Source of the DNA: JBJSXF01 sp046086225
Lineage (GTDB): Bacteria; Actinomycetota; Acidimicrobiia; IMCC26256; PALSA-610
Reading direction: 5' to 3'
Assembly: GCA_046086225.1 (NCBI GenBank)
Contig: JBJSXF010000094.1
Coordinates: 1 to 24,613 of the forward strand
DNA length: 24,613 nt
The notes beneath the pieces are model-generated. The model worked only from the letters and a program-made list of their open reading frames with translations, was not told the DNA's origin and made no database searches. Positions 7,897 through 16,625 of this stretch are shown here, one piece after another (position 1 is the first letter of the stretch; every line of letters begins with the position of its first letter). Made by a program: the position numbers and the translations under genes.

Positions 7897-8816
7897 TGGG
7901 CCAGAAGGTCAACCCGTACGGGTTCCGGCTCGGGGTCACCACCGACTGGAAGTCGCGCTGGATCGCGGGCAAGAAGGACTTCCGCGAGCAGCTCATCGAG
8001 GACTGGAAGATCCGCGACTACCTGCGCAAGCAGTTGGAGCGGGCCGCCGTGAGCCGAGTGGAGATCGAGCGCACCGGTGACCGACTCCGCATCGACGTGT
8101 GGACGGCCCGGCCCGGCATCGTCATCGGTCGCCGGGGCGCCGAGGCGGAGCGCCTCCGCGAGGGCCTGCGCAAGATCAGCGGCAACGCGAAGACGGCGTT
8201 CAACATCCAGGAGATCAAGCAGCCCGAGCTCGACGCCATGCTGCTCGCCCAGGGTGTGGCCGACCAGCTCGCCGGCCGGGTGTCCTTCCGGCGGGCCATG
8301 AAGCGGGCGGTCCAGACGGCGATGAAGGCGGGTGCGCTCGGCGTGCGCGTCCAGTGCTCGGGTCGCCTCGGTGGCGCCGAGATGAGCCGCAAGGAGTGGT
8401 ACCGGGAGGGTCGGGTGCCGCTGCACACGCTGCGGGCCGACGTCGACTACGGACTCGCCGAGGCGCGCACCACGTTCGGCCGGATCGGCGTGAAGGTGTG
8501 GATCTACAAGGGCGACATCCTCCCCTACCGCAGTGCAGTGGAGGACAAGATCGCCCGGGAGGCGGCCATGGCCGTCGGTGAAACCGCGGGTCAGGCGCCC
8601 GGGCGTCGGATCGTCAGTGCCGGTGGCGGTCGTCGCCGGACGACGGACGCGGCTCCCGTCGAAGGCGTGCCCGAAGGCGACGAGGAGACCCCGGCCAAGC
8701 CGCTGCTCGGCGAGGCCGATCCCGAGCTCGAGCGTCTCCTCGCTGAGGAAGAGGAGATCGAGCGCCGGACCCGGCAGCACCACGAGGCCCCGCACTTCCG
8801 CGGCGACGAGGACTGA
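7896..8816 (+). CDS. rpsC: 30S ribosomal protein S3, extended acidic C-terminus
   Basis: The 306-residue protein begins [14 protein letters not shown] and carries the KH domain with GIVIGRRG (74-81), then the S3 C-domain motifs [24 protein letters not shown] in shorter stretches (155-178) and [11 protein letters not shown] (198-208). S3 lies at the mRNA entry channel and contributes helicase activity. Bacterial S3 is usually 210-275 residues. Here residues 230-306 form an extra Gly/Arg-rich then Glu-rich tail ([14 protein letters not shown]). The ATG shares one base with the L22 stop. Confidence 0.97.
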   Translation: MGQKVNPYGFRLGVTTDWKSRWIAGKKDFREQLIEDWKIRDYLRKQLERAAVSRVEIERTGDRLRIDVWTARPGIVIGRRGAEAERLREGLRKISGNAKTAFNIQEIKQPELDAMLLAQGVADQLAGRVSFRRAMKRAVQTAMKAGALGVRVQCSGRLGGAEMSRKEWYREGRVPLHTLRADVDYGLAEARTTFGRIGVKVWIYKGDILPYRSAVEDKIAREAAMAVGETAGQAPGRRIVSAGGGRRRTTDAAPVEGVPEGDEETPAKPLLGEADPELERLLAEEEEIERRTRQHHEAPHFRGDED

Positions 8817-8821
8817 TCGCA

Positions 8822-9238
8822 ATGTTGATGCCCCGCAAGGTTCGCCACCGCAAGCAGCAGCGCGGTCGCATGACCGGCATTTCCAAGGGTGGCACCCGGC
8901 TCGCCTTCGGCGACTACGGGATTCAGGCCCTCGAGCCGGGCTGGCTCACGAACCGGCAGATCGAAGCCGCTCGTATCGCGATGACTCGCTACATCAAGCG
9001 AGGCGGCAAGGTCTGGATCAACGTCTTCCCCGACAAGCCGATCACGCAGAAGCCGGCCGAGACCCGCATGGGCTCGGGCAAAGGCAACCCCGAGCGGTGG
9101 GTGGCGGTCGTGAAGCCGGGCCGGGTGCTCTTCGAGCTCTCGGGCGTGGCCGAGCCGGTCGCTCGCGAGGCGATGCGCCTCGCCATCCACAAGCTCCCGA
9201 TGCGGGCGCGGTTCATCACGCGCGACGTGGAGGGCTGA
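8822..9238 (+). CDS. rplP: 50S ribosomal protein L16
   Basis: The 138-residue protein begins [17 protein letters not shown] and contains [23 protein letters not shown], split over the usual L16 loop, and [19 protein letters not shown]. It is a late-assembling protein that organises the A-site region of 23S rRNA. The start at 8822 gives the family-standard MLMPR end. Length is normal. Confidence 0.98.
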   Translation: MLMPRKVRHRKQQRGRMTGISKGGTRLAFGDYGIQALEPGWLTNRQIEAARIAMTRYIKRGGKVWINVFPDKPITQKPAETRMGSGKGNPERWVAVVKPGRVLFELSGVAEPVAREAMRLAIHKLPMRARFITRDVEG

Positions 9239-9242
9239 GCGA

Positions 9243-9467
9243 ATGGCGAAGTCGACGAAGTCCTCGGAGCTGCGCGAGCTCACCGATGCGGTGCTCGCCG
9301 ATCGGCTCTCCGAGGCCAAGCAGGAGCTCTGGAAGTGTCGGCTCGATCTCGCCACCGGCGAGCTCGATGCGACGTCCGAGATCGCCCGCCACAAGCGGGA
9401 GGTCGCGCGCATCCTCACCGTGATGCGCGAGCGGGAGATCACCGCTCACGAGACCGAGGGAGTGTGA
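9243..9467 (+). CDS. rpmC: 50S ribosomal protein L29
   Basis: This 74-residue, mostly helical protein contains [20 protein letters not shown] and [20 protein letters not shown], matching the two-helix L29 hairpin that sits by L23 at the tunnel exit. GGAGGG precedes ATG at 9243. The stop overlaps the rpsQ start by one base. Position between L16 and S17 is canonical. Confidence 0.96.
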   Translation: MAKSTKSSELRELTDAVLADRLSEAKQELWKCRLDLATGELDATSEIARHKREVARILTVMREREITAHETEGV

Positions 9468-9733
9468 TGAGCGACAGCGAACGCACCGGCACGCGGAAGG
9501 TCCGGGAGGGCATCGCCGTCTCGACCAAGATGGACAAGACGGTCGTCGTGGCCGTGGTCGACCGCGTGCGCCACCCGCGCTACCACAAGACCATGCAGCG
9601 GACCCGCCGCCTCTACGCCCACGACGCCACCAACGACGTGCGCGAAGGCGACCGGGTGCGAGTGGCCGAGACCCGCCCGCTCTCGAAGCAGAAGCGCTGG
9701 CGGATCGTCGAAGTGATCGAGCGTGCCCGATGA
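9467..9733 (+). CDS. rpsQ: 30S ribosomal protein S17
   Basis: The 88-residue protein is an OB-fold S17, with [38 protein letters not shown] and the ending [20 protein letters not shown]. It binds 16S rRNA early in 30S assembly. ATG at 9467 overlaps the L29 stop by one base, and the end overlaps rplN by four (ATGA). Confidence 0.97.
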   Translation: MSDSERTGTRKVREGIAVSTKMDKTVVVAVVDRVRHPRYHKTMQRTRRLYAHDATNDVREGDRVRVAETRPLSKQKRWRIVEVIERAR

Positions 9734-10098
9734 TCCAGCAGGAATCCCGACTCCGCGTCGCCGACAACTCGGGCGCCCGTGAGGTGCTCTGCATCAAGGT
9801 GCTCGGCGGAACCCGGCGCCGCTACGCGAGCATCGGCGACGTCTTCGTGGCGACCGTCAAGGACGCCGTGCCCGGAGCAGCGGTGAAGAAGGGCGACGTC
9901 GTCAAGTGCGTCGTCGTGCGCACGAAGAAGGAGAAGCGGCGGCCCGACGGCAGCTACATCCGCTTCGACGAGAACGCCGCCGTGCTGATCAACGACCAGA
10001 TGCAGCCGCGCGGCACCCGCATCTTCGGCCCGGTCGGCCGCGAGCTGCGCGACCGCCGCTTCATGCGCATCGTCTCGCTGGCGCCGGAGGTGCTGTGA
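9730..10098 (+). CDS. rplN: 50S ribosomal protein L14
   Basis: The 122-residue protein starts [20 protein letters not shown], an almost invariant L14 N-terminus, and ends with [21 protein letters not shown]14 lies at the subunit interface, contacts L19, and is the docking site for the RsfS silencing factor. Its length is exactly usual. It overlaps rpsQ by four bases and rplX by one. Confidence 0.98.
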   Translation: MIQQESRLRVADNSGAREVLCIKVLGGTRRRYASIGDVFVATVKDAVPGAAVKKGDVVKCVVVRTKKEKRRPDGSYIRFDENAAVLINDQMQPRGTRIFGPVGRELRDRRFMRIVSLAPEVL

Positions 10099-10406
10099 TG
10101 AGTCGGCTGCGCAAGGGCGACGAGGTCGAGGTGATCGCCGGGAAGGATCTCGGGAAGCGGGGGACGGTGTCACGGGTGTTCCGCGAGACCGACCGCGTGA
10201 TCGTCGACGGCATTCACATCGTGAAGCGCCACACCAAGCCGCGGGGCCAGGTGATGCAGGGCGGCATCATCGACAAGGAGCTCCCGATCCACGTGAGCAA
10301 CGTCGCGCTCGTGTGCAAGAAGTGCGGACCGACCCGGGCCGGTGTCCGCGTCGGCTCCGACGGCACCCGGACTCGGATCTGCCGCAAGTGCGAGGGAGAC
10401 CTCTGA
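10098..10406 (+). CDS. rplX: 50S ribosomal protein L24, zinc-ribbon form
   Basis: The 102-residue protein has the KOW motif ([19 protein letters not shown], 6-24) and [19 protein letters not shown], which identify L24, an initiator of 50S assembly. The C-terminal half carries two CxxC pairs (C73/C76 and C95/C98) spaced as a zinc ribbon, so this is the C+ form. Many bacterial L24 proteins have lost these cysteines. ATG at 10098 shares one base with the L14 stop. Confidence 0.97.
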   Translation: MSRLRKGDEVEVIAGKDLGKRGTVSRVFRETDRVIVDGIHIVKRHTKPRGQVMQGGIIDKELPIHVSNVALVCKKCGPTRAGVRVGSDGTRTRICRKCEGDL

Positions 10407-10978
10407 TGGCCGCCGAGACCACGACCCGGCCCCGGCTCAAGACCCGCTACCTCGACGTGGTGCGTCCGCAACTCCTCGAGGAGCTCGGGGTGGGCAACGT
10501 CATGCGGGTGCCGGCCATGGAGAAGATCGTCGTCAACATGGGCGTCGGCCGGGCCACCCAGCAACGGTCGCTGCTCGACGGGGCGGTCAACGACCTGACG
10601 ATCATCACCGGGCAGAAGCCACGGGTGACCCGGGCCAAGAAGTCGATCGCGACGTTCAAGCTCCGGGAAGGCAACGAGATCGGCGCCATGGTGACGCTGC
10701 GCGGCGACCGGATGTGGGAGTTCTACGACCGGCTCGTGAGCCTGGCCATTCCCCGCATCCGTGACTTCCGCGGCATGCCGCCGAAGCAGTTCGACGGGAA
10801 CGGCAACTACACGTTCGGGCTCACCGAGCAGCTCGTCTTCCCGGAGATCGACTACGACAAGATCGACACCGTGCGGGGCATGAACATCACGATCGTGACC
10901 ACCGCGACGACCGACGACCACGGCCGGGCGCTCCTACGGGCGCTCGGCTTCCCGTTCCGCAACGACGGGCAGGGGTGA
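10406..10978 (+). CDS. rplE: 50S ribosomal protein L5
   Basis: The 190-residue protein matches L5: [36 protein letters not shown], the P-site loop region [18 protein letters not shown] and the ending [13 protein letters not shown]5 delivers 5S rRNA to the central protuberance together with L18. ATG at 10406 overlaps the L24 stop by one base. Length and motifs are ordinary. Confidence 0.98.
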   Translation: MAAETTTRPRLKTRYLDVVRPQLLEELGVGNVMRVPAMEKIVVNMGVGRATQQRSLLDGAVNDLTIITGQKPRVTRAKKSIATFKLREGNEIGAMVTLRGDRMWEFYDRLVSLAIPRIRDFRGMPPKQFDGNGNYTFGLTEQLVFPEIDYDKIDTVRGMNITIVTTATTDDHGRALLRALGFPFRNDGQG

Positions 10979-10982
10979 ACCG

Positions 10983-11168
10983 ATGGCCAAGAAAGCTCTG
11001 ATCAACAAGCAGCAGGCGAAGCCGAAGTTCAAGGTTCGCGCCTACACGCGCTGCCGCCGGTGCGGCCGGGCGCGTTCGGTGTACCGCGACTTCGGGCTCT
11101 GCCGGCTCTGCATCCGACAGATGGCTCACGCGGGCGAGATCCCCGGCATGACCAAGAGCTCGTGGTGA
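10983..11168 (+). CDS. rpsN: 30S ribosomal protein S14, zinc-binding type Z
   Basis: This is the short 61-residue S14 with a Cys4 zinc site (C24, C27, C40, C43) in [11 protein letters not shown] and [13 protein letters not shown]. It belongs to the 30S head. Some actinobacteria carry a second, cysteine-free and longer S14 under zinc control; none is present in this window. ATG at 10983 is four bases after the L5 stop. Confidence 0.98.
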   Translation: MAKKALINKQQAKPKFKVRAYTRCRRCGRARSVYRDFGLCRLCIRQMAHAGEIPGMTKSSW

Positions 11169-11184
11169 GGGGAGGGGACGCGCA

Positions 11185-11589
11185 GTGACGATGACCGACC
11201 CGATCGCCGACATGCTCACGCGGATTCGCAATGCGAACACCGCGTTCCATGACGACGTGGCCATGCCGTCCTCGAAGCTGAAGGAGGCGGTTGCCCGCAT
11301 CCTCGAGCGCGAGGGCTACATCACCGGCTACGCGGTCAGCGAGATTCCCGGTCGCCCGGGTAAGCAGCTGAAGATTCAGATGAAGTACACGAACGACCGC
11401 CGCCGCACCATCTCGGGCATCCGGCGTGTCTCGCGACCCGGCCTGCGCGTCTACCGCAAGGCCGAAGCAGTGCCGCGAGTGCTCGGCGGTATGGGCATCT
11501 CCATCCTGTCCACCAACCAGGGTCTCCTCACCGACCGCGAGGCGCGCGAGCGTCGGGTCGGCGGCGAGGTCCTCTGCCAGGTCTGGTAG
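11185..11589 (+). CDS. rpsH: 30S ribosomal protein S8
   Basis: The 134-residue protein begins [18 protein letters not shown] and ends with [26 protein letters not shown] S8 sequence (here starting GLLTDREAR). S8 binds the central domain of 16S rRNA and represses the spc operon in Escherichia coli. GTG at 11185 is preferred over ATG at 11191: GGAGGGG at 11171-11177 is better spaced from it, and the MTMTDP end is familiar from mycobacterial S8. Confidence 0.97.
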   Translation: MTMTDPIADMLTRIRNANTAFHDDVAMPSSKLKEAVARILEREGYITGYAVSEIPGRPGKQLKIQMKYTNDRRRTISGIRRVSRPGLRVYRKAEAVPRVLGGMGISILSTNQGLLTDREARERRVGGEVLCQVW

Positions 11590-11597
11590 GTGACGCC

Positions 11598-12137
11598 GTG
11601 AGCCGCATCGGCAAGCAGCCCATCGCCGTGCCCGGCGGGGTCGACGTCACGCTCGACGGGCCGGTCGTCCGGGTGAAGGGCCCCAAGGGCCAACTCGAGC
11701 ACACGCTCGTGGGCGGGGTGAACGTCGCCCGCGACGGCGACGCGCTCGTCGTCACCCGGATCGACGACTCGCGCTCGAACCGATCCCTCCACGGGCTCCA
11801 GCGGACGCTCATCGCCAACATGGTGACGGGTGTCTCCGAGGGTTTCGTACGCGAGCTCGACATCGTCGGCGTCGGCTACCGGGCCAACGCCCAGGGGTCG
11901 ACCGCGATCGAGTTGGCGCTCGGCTTCTCGCACCCCGTCCGGGTCGATGCGCCCGAGGGTGTGACCTTCGAGGTGCCGCAGCCGACGCGGATCGTCGTGC
12001 GCGGCATCGACAAGCAGGTCGTCGGCCAGGTCGCTGCCGACATCCGCAAGATCCGAAAGCCCGAGCCCTACAAGGGCAAGGGTGTCCGTTACGTCGACGA
12101 GCACGTCCGCCGCAAGGCCGGCAAGTCGGCGAAGTAG
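11598..12137 (+). CDS. rplF: 50S ribosomal protein L6
   Basis: The 179-residue protein starts [17 protein letters not shown] from GTG at 11598, with AGGTGA five bases upstream, and contains VGYRANAQG and the C-terminal [18 protein letters not shown]6 has two similar domains and supports the factor-binding region near the sarcin-ricin loop. Standard length. Confidence 0.98.
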   Translation: MSRIGKQPIAVPGGVDVTLDGPVVRVKGPKGQLEHTLVGGVNVARDGDALVVTRIDDSRSNRSLHGLQRTLIANMVTGVSEGFVRELDIVGVGYRANAQGSTAIELALGFSHPVRVDAPEGVTFEVPQPTRIVVRGIDKQVVGQVAADIRKIRKPEPYKGKGVRYVDEHVRRKAGKSAK

Positions 12138-12150
12138 GGGAGCGCACACG

Positions 12151-12507
12151 ATGGGGCTCACCAAGGCAGCTCAGCGGACCCGGCGTCACCGCCGGGTCCG
12201 GAAGAAGATCAGCGGCACGGCGGCGCGCCCGCGTCTGGCCGTCTTCCGCTCGAACAAGCACATCTACGTGCAGGCGATCGACGACGTCAGCGGCCGGACG
12301 GTCGCGGCCGCGTCGACCATGGAAGCCGACCTCCGGTCGGGCGACACGGCGACCGTCGCCGCGGCCCGACGGGTCGGCACGCTCGTCGGTGAGCGGCTCA
12401 AGGCTGCGGGTACGACGGCTGCGGTCTTCGACCGCGGTGGATTCCGATACCACGGCCGGGTCGCGGCGATCGCCGAGGGCGCCCGTGAGGCAGGGGTGGA
12501 GGTCTGA
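12151..12507 (+). CDS. rplR: 50S ribosomal protein L18
   Basis: The 118-residue protein carries the L18 features [36 protein letters not shown] and the final [20 protein letters not shown]. It binds 5S rRNA with L5. The frame extends upstream, but ATG at 12151 with AGGGGAG before it gives the normal size. Its stop shares one base with the rpsE start. Confidence 0.97.
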   Translation: MGLTKAAQRTRRHRRVRKKISGTAARPRLAVFRSNKHIYVQAIDDVSGRTVAAASTMEADLRSGDTATVAAARRVGTLVGERLKAAGTTAAVFDRGGFRYHGRVAAIAEGAREAGVEV

Positions 12508-13058
12508 TGCCGGAAGGACAGTTCGACGAGCGGGTGATCGCGATCAACCGCGTCGCCAAGGTCGTGAAGGGCGGACGGCGGTTCTCGTTCACCGCCCTCG
12601 TCGTCGTCGGCGACGGAGCCGGCAACGTCGGTCTCGGCTACGGCAAGGCGAAGGAGGTACCCGCCGCCATCCAGAAGGGGATGGAAGAGGCCCGCAAGGA
12701 CCTCCTCTCCGTACCGCTCGCCGGCTCGACCATCACCCACACGATCCTCGGTGTGCACGACGCGGCGCGGGTGCTGCTGAAGCCGGCCGCCCCCGGTACC
12801 GGGGTGATCGCGGGTGGCGCCGCCCGGGCGATCCTCGAGGCGGCGGGCATCCACGACGTGCTCGCGAAGTCGCTCGGCTCCACCAACGCGATCAACGTCG
12901 CCCGGGCGACCATGCAGGGTCTGCGCGAGCTGCGGCGTCCGGAGGACGTTGCGCGCCTGCGGGGCAAGTCGCCCGAGGAGGTCTCCACCAAGGGGATGCT
13001 CGAGGCCTACCGCGAGCGTCAGCGGGCGGCGACGCACGAGGTCACGGAGGTCGCATGA
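12507..13058 (+). CDS. rpsE: 30S ribosomal protein S5
   Basis: The 183-residue protein contains [37 protein letters not shown] and the C-domain [19 protein letters not shown] and [16 protein letters not shown]5 shapes the mRNA channel and decoding fidelity. The gene overlaps rplR by one base and rpmD by four. Length fits actinobacterial S5 proteins. Confidence 0.98.
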   Translation: MPEGQFDERVIAINRVAKVVKGGRRFSFTALVVVGDGAGNVGLGYGKAKEVPAAIQKGMEEARKDLLSVPLAGSTITHTILGVHDAARVLLKPAAPGTGVIAGGAARAILEAAGIHDVLAKSLGSTNAINVARATMQGLRELRRPEDVARLRGKSPEEVSTKGMLEAYRERQRAATHEVTEVA

Positions 13059-13231
13059 TCAAGGTCACGCTCCGGCGCTCGCAGATCGGTATCACGCCGA
13101 AGCAGCGTGGCACGCTGCGCGCCCTCGGCCTCGGGAAGATCGGATCGAGCAACACGCTCCCCGACCGGCCCGAGATCCGGGGAATGATCGCCCGCGTGCC
13201 GCACCTGGTGACGGTGGAGGAGGCACAGTGA
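13055..13231 (+). CDS. rpmD: 50S ribosomal protein L30
   Basis: The 58-residue protein reads [17 protein letters not shown], followed by [14 protein letters not shown] and [14 protein letters not shown], a typical bacterial L30. L30 is absent from some bacterial lineages. The ATG at 13055 lies within the S5 stop (ATGA), and the end lies within the rplO GTGA overlap. Confidence 0.97.
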   Translation: MIKVTLRRSQIGITPKQRGTLRALGLGKIGSSNTLPDRPEIRGMIARVPHLVTVEEAQ

Positions 13232-13719
13232 AGGTCCACGACCTCAAGCCCGCTCCCGGTTCGCGCCGCCCGAAGCGTCGGGTCGGTCGCGGCATCGGGG
13301 GCAAGGGCGGCAAGACCGCAGGCCGGGGCACCAAGGGGCAGGGCGCCCGCAACAAGGTGTCGCCCGGTTTCGAGGGGGGCCAGACTCCGCTCCACCGGCG
13401 GATGCCGAAGGCGAAGGGCTTCAACAACCCTTTCCGCGTCGAGTACCACGTCGTCAACCTGTCCACCCTCGACGCCTTCGATGCGGGAGCCGAGGTGAGC
13501 CCGGCGACGCTGCGGGCCCGCGGGCTCGTGGCCAAGCAGGGACTCGTGAAGGTGCTGGCCCGGGGCGAGCTCACCAAGCCGCTACGGGTGAGCGCTCACG
13601 GGTTCTCGGCCGCGGCGGCTCGGGCCATCGAAGCGGCCGGCGGCAGCACGACTGTGCTCCCCCCGCCCTGGGGCGACCGTCGGCCTCCGGCCCGCGGGAA
13701 CGCGCACACGAACCGCTAG
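13228..13719 (+). CDS. rplO: 50S ribosomal protein L15
   Basis: The 163-residue protein begins [20 protein letters not shown] from GTG at 13228, behind a strong GGAGGAGG that lies in rpmD. It shows GRGIGGKGGKTAGRGTKGQG, GGQTPLHRRMPKAKGF and the usual L15 core. The C-terminus runs about 15 residues past the core (PPPWGDRRPPARGNAHTNR). It closes the long rplC-led block; a promoter candidate for secY begins at its stop. Confidence 0.97.
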   Translation: MKVHDLKPAPGSRRPKRRVGRGIGGKGGKTAGRGTKGQGARNKVSPGFEGGQTPLHRRMPKAKGFNNPFRVEYHVVNLSTLDAFDAGAEVSPATLRARGLVAKQGLVKVLARGELTKPLRVSAHGFSAAAARAIEAAGGSTTVLPPPWGDRRPPARGNAHTNR

Positions 13720-13720
13720 G

Positions 13721-13726
13721 TATGCT
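13721..13726 (+). promoter_or_regulatory. Possible -10 box upstream of secY
   Basis: TATGCT lies two bases after the rplO stop in a CTAGGTATGCTCCGG context that resembles the -10 contexts before rplC, infA and rplM. No good -35 box is seen 16-18 bases upstream. A transcript would start near 13733 with a leader of about 38 bases. Transcription could equally continue from the upstream operon. Confidence 0.35.
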
Positions 13727-13770
13727 CCGGAACCCGGTCGGATGAGGTCGCTTCCTGAGAGGACCCGGTG

Positions 13771-15090
13771 ATGGCAGGGCTCTCGCGCCTGAAGAACATG
13801 TTCCTGGTCACCGACCTCCGGAACAAGATCCTCTTCACCATCTTCATCGTCCTCGTCTTCCGGGTCGGCTCCCATATCCCGGTTCCCTACGTCGACTTCG
13901 AGGGGATCAAGGCCCTCGGCGACGGCGCCCGGAGCGCAGGGGGCGTGCTCGGCCTCTTCGACCTGTTCTCGGGCGGGGCGCTCACCTCGGTATCCGTGTT
14001 CTTCCTCGGGATCATGCCGTACATCACGGCATCGATCATCATGCAGCTCCTCGGGGTGGTCATCCCGAAACTCGAGCAACTGCAGCAAGAGGGCCAGACC
14101 GGCCAGAAGAAGATCACCCAGTGGACCCGCTACCTCACGGTGGCGCTCGCGCTCATGCAGTCGACGGCGTTCGTCTTCGTGCTGAAGAGCGGGAGCGGCG
14201 GACTGCTCGGCGACGGGTTCCAACTCCCCGAGGGCACGGTGCTCATCCCCGGCTTCACGGCGTTCCGGGCGATCATGATCGTTGTCACCTGGACAGCAGG
14301 AACCGCGCTCGTCATGTGGCTCGGTGAGTTGATCACTCAGCGGGGCATCGGCAACGGCATGTCGATCCTCATCTTCGCATCGGTCGTCTCCCGCATCCCG
14401 TACCAGGGGACGTTGGTGCTCGAAGAGAAGCGCCTCTTCATCTTCCTCATGGTCGTTGCGATCGCATTGGGAATGGTCTTCTCCATCGTGGCCGTCGAGT
14501 CGGGCCAGCGGAGGATCCCGGTCCAGTTCGCCAAGCGGGTCGTCGGTCGGCGGATGTACGGAGGCCAGAGCACTTACATCCCGCTGAAGGTGAACCAGTC
14601 GGGTGTGATCCCGGTCATCTTCGCGACCTCGCTGCTGTCGTTCCCGGCCCTGCTCGCCACGGTGCTCGGTCCGGGTCCCCGCAAGTGGGTCGACGACCAC
14701 CTCGTCGGGTCGAATACCAACAGCTGGTTCTACATTGCGTCGTTCTCGCTGCTGATCCTCTTCTTCTCGTACTTCTACACGGCGATCGCGTTCAACCCGC
14801 AGCAGCAGGCCGACATCATCCGCAAGCAGGGTGGATTCATCCCGGGCATCCGGCCCGGCCCGCCGACCGAGCGCTACCTGGCCAAGGTGCTCAACCGGAT
14901 CACCCTGCCCGGTGCCCTCTTCCTCACGGTGGTCGCCCTCACCCCGCTGCTCGCATTCAAGCTGTTCGACATCCGACAGTTCCCGTTCGGGGGCACGGCG
15001 CTCCTCATTGCCGTCGGCGTGATGCTCGAGACCATGAAGCAGATCGACAGCCAGCTCATGATGCGCAACTACGAAGGGTTCCTGCGCTGA
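13771..15090 (+). CDS. secY: Preprotein translocase subunit SecY
   Basis: The 439-residue protein has the ten-span SecY pattern. MFLVTDLRNKILFTIFIV leads into span 1, and the plug region follows it. Later landmarks are FFLGIMPYITASIIMQLL (span 2), GELITQRGIGNGMSILIFA (span 4-5 region), IPLKVNQSGVIPVIFATS, and the cytosolic loop RKQGGFIPGIRPGPPTERYL. SecY is the protein-conducting channel used with SecE and SecA. ATG at 13771 has AGGA seven bases upstream; GTG at 13768 is the alternative start. It is followed closely by adk and map, a common order. Confidence 0.98.
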   Translation: MAGLSRLKNMFLVTDLRNKILFTIFIVLVFRVGSHIPVPYVDFEGIKALGDGARSAGGVLGLFDLFSGGALTSVSVFFLGIMPYITASIIMQLLGVVIPKLEQLQQEGQTGQKKITQWTRYLTVALALMQSTAFVFVLKSGSGGLLGDGFQLPEGTVLIPGFTAFRAIMIVVTWTAGTALVMWLGELITQRGIGNGMSILIFASVVSRIPYQGTLVLEEKRLFIFLMVVAIALGMVFSIVAVESGQRRIPVQFAKRVVGRRMYGGQSTYIPLKVNQSGVIPVIFATSLLSFPALLATVLGPGPRKWVDDHLVGSNTNSWFYIASFSLLILFFSYFYTAIAFNPQQQADIIRKQGGFIPGIRPGPPTERYLAKVLNRITLPGALFLTVVALTPLLAFKLFDIRQFPFGGTALLIAVGVMLETMKQIDSQLMMRNYEGFLR

Positions 15091-15111
15091 GCAGGCGGTG
15101 ATCGGGACCCG

Positions 15112-15780
15112 ATGGGTGATCACACACAGCCGAGGCTGGTGCTGCTCGGCAAGCAGGGGGCGGGCAAGGGGACTCAGGCGACGCGCCTGGCGGGCCACTT
15201 CGGCGTGCCCCACGTCTCGACCGGCGACATGTTCCGGGCGCTCGCCGTGCAGGGCGTGCAGGTCGGCCTCGAGGCCAAGCGCTACATGGACCAGGGCGAT
15301 CTGGTGCCTGACGAGCTCGTCATCGCGGTGGTCGAGGAGAGTCTCGCTCCCGGCGGCACGCTCGACGACGGGTTCATCCTCGACGGGTTCCCGCGCACCC
15401 TGCCTCAGGCCGTCGAGCTCGACCGGGTGCTCGACGGGCGGCCCCTCGACCTCGTCATCGAGATCGACGTGCCCCGAGAGGTCGTGCTCGAGCGGATCGC
15501 CGGCCGCCGCGTCTGCGAGCAGTGCCAGCGGGTGTACCACGTCGCCATGCCGCCCGCTGCGGGCTGGGTGTGCGACACGTGCGGCGGCGCCGTCCGTCAG
15601 CGCGACGACGACACCGAGGCGGCGATCGACCGGCGCCTCGAGCACTACGAGCTCCGCACCGTCCCGATCGCGGACCACTACCGGCAGCAGTCGCGGCTGG
15701 TGGTCATCGACGGGATCGGCGAAGGCGACGACGTCTTCGAGCGGATGGTGAAGGTCGTCACCGACCGTCTCCGCGACTGA
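15112..15780 (+). CDS. adk: Adenylate kinase with zinc-binding LID
   Basis: The 222-residue enzyme interconverts ATP plus AMP with two ADP. The P-loop GKQGAGKGT spans 13-21; the usual Pro of that loop is replaced by Gln. The AMP-binding region holds STGDMFR (36-42), DGFPRTLPQA spans 91-100, and the long-form LID carries four cysteines (C135, C138, C154, C157) suited to a structural zinc. RRLEHYE (174-180) supplies arginines near the active site. ATG at 15112 lacks a strong Shine-Dalgarno, so it is likely translated after secY on the same message. Confidence 0.97.
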   Translation: MGDHTQPRLVLLGKQGAGKGTQATRLAGHFGVPHVSTGDMFRALAVQGVQVGLEAKRYMDQGDLVPDELVIAVVEESLAPGGTLDDGFILDGFPRTLPQAVELDRVLDGRPLDLVIEIDVPREVVLERIAGRRVCEQCQRVYHVAMPPAAGWVCDTCGGAVRQRDDDTEAAIDRRLEHYELRTVPIADHYRQQSRLVVIDGIGEGDDVFERMVKVVTDRLRD

Positions 15781-15786
15781 GCCCCG

Positions 15787-16536
15787 GTGGCGCTCGTCAA
15801 GACCCCCCGGCAGATCGCCACGATGCGGCGAGCCGGGATCGTGGTCGCCGAGATGCACGCCGCGGCCCGTGCGGCGGCCCGGCCGGGGGCGACCACCGCC
15901 GACGTCGAGGCCGCGGCCCGCACCGCGCTGGAGCGGCGGGGCGCGCGCTCCAACTTCCTCGGCTACCACGGCTTCCCGGCGACCGCCTGCGTCTCGCCGA
16001 ACGAGGTGATCGTCCACGGGATCCCCGACGGACGGGTGCTGGCCGACGGTGACATCGTCTCGATCGACTGCGGCGCCGTGGTCGAGGGCTGGCACGCCGA
16101 CGCGGCGATCACCGTGCCCGTCGGGACCGCCGGGGCCGGCGATCTGCGGCTCATCGCCGCGGCCGAGGCCGCGCTCGAAGCCGCCATCGGGGCCGCCGTC
16201 GTCGGGGCCCGGCTGGGTGATGTGGGGGCGGCGGTCGAACGCACCGCGCGCGAGGCCGGATTCGCGGTGGTGCGCGACTACGTCGGCCACGGGATCGGCA
16301 CGGCGATGCACGAGGAGCCCGACGTCCCCAACCACGGTCCGGCGGGCCGGGGCCTCCGCCTGAAGGAGGGGATGGTGCTGGCCATCGAGCCGATGCTGGT
16401 CGCCGGCCGGGCCACCACCCGGGTCCTGGGCGACGGGTGGACGGTGGTCACCGGTGACGGGGCCCGGGCCGCCCACGCCGAGCACACGGTGGCGGTCACA
16501 GCCGACGGTCCTCGGGTGCTCACGGCGCCGGGTTGA
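15787..16536 (+). CDS. map: Methionine aminopeptidase, type I
   Basis: The 249-residue enzyme removes the initiator Met from nascent proteins. All expected active-site residues are visible: H77 in NEVIVHGIP, metal ligands D94 (SIDCGA), D105 (WHADAA), H168 (GHGIG), E201 (AIEPM) and E232 (AEHTV), plus H175 in HEEP. There is no N-terminal zinc-finger or SH3-binding extension. GTG at 15787 is six bases after the adk stop with no clear Shine-Dalgarno, so coupled translation is likely. Its TGA stop overlaps the -35 box of the infA promoter candidate. Confidence 0.97.
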   Translation: MALVKTPRQIATMRRAGIVVAEMHAAARAAARPGATTADVEAAARTALERRGARSNFLGYHGFPATACVSPNEVIVHGIPDGRVLADGDIVSIDCGAVVEGWHADAAITVPVGTAGAGDLRLIAAAEAALEAAIGAAVVGARLGDVGAAVERTAREAGFAVVRDYVGHGIGTAMHEEPDVPNHGPAGRGLRLKEGMVLAIEPMLVAGRATTRVLGDGWTVVTGDGARAAHAEHTVAVTADGPRVLTAPG

Positions 16537-16562
16537 TGGCCGCGCCCCCCTTCCGGTAGCCT
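16533..16562 (+). promoter_or_regulatory. Promoter upstream of infA
   Basis: TTGATG (16533-16538, four of six consensus bases, overlapping the map stop) is followed after 18 bases by TAGCCT (16557-16562). This is the best-looking + strand promoter in the window. It would start an infA-rpmJ-rpsM-rpsK-rpsD-rpoA-rplQ-truA transcript near 16569, with a leader of about 57 bases. Confidence 0.6.
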
Positions 16563-16586
16563 CCCCGGTCTGCCCGAGTACGTTCC

Positions 16587-16605
16587 GGCGCGTTTCTGAC
16601 GCGCC
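16587..16605 (+). promoter_or_regulatory. Hairpin in the infA 5' leader
   Basis: A perfect 7-bp stem (GGCGCGT at 16587-16593, ACGCGCC at 16599-16605) closes a TTCTG loop, ending seven bases before the infA Shine-Dalgarno. It could modulate access to the ribosome site or stabilise the message. No known protein-binding structure is recognised. Confidence 0.5.
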
Positions 16606-16612
16606 CAGATCC

Positions 16613-16620
16613 GAGGTGAG
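16613..16620 (+). promoter_or_regulatory. Strong ribosome binding site that fixes the CTG start of infA
   Basis: GAGGTGAG at 16613-16620 is complementary to the 16S rRNA 3' end over its full core and lies five bases before CTG at 16626. An in-frame TGA at 16617-16619 sits inside this site, so no start upstream of it is possible for infA. Confidence 0.8.
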
Positions 16621-16625
16621 AAGCC

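Noticed and set aside
13582..13719. Pro/Arg-rich end of L15 considered as a frameshift
   Set aside because: The stop is close to the usual length, no alternative frame restores a better end, and L15 C-termini vary.
13582..16485. A 967-codon minus-strand open frame opposite rplO, secY, adk and map
   Set aside because: It is antisense to four conserved genes. Its composition is biased to His, Asp, Arg and Glu as expected from the complement of GC-rich codons, and it shows no recognisable domain.
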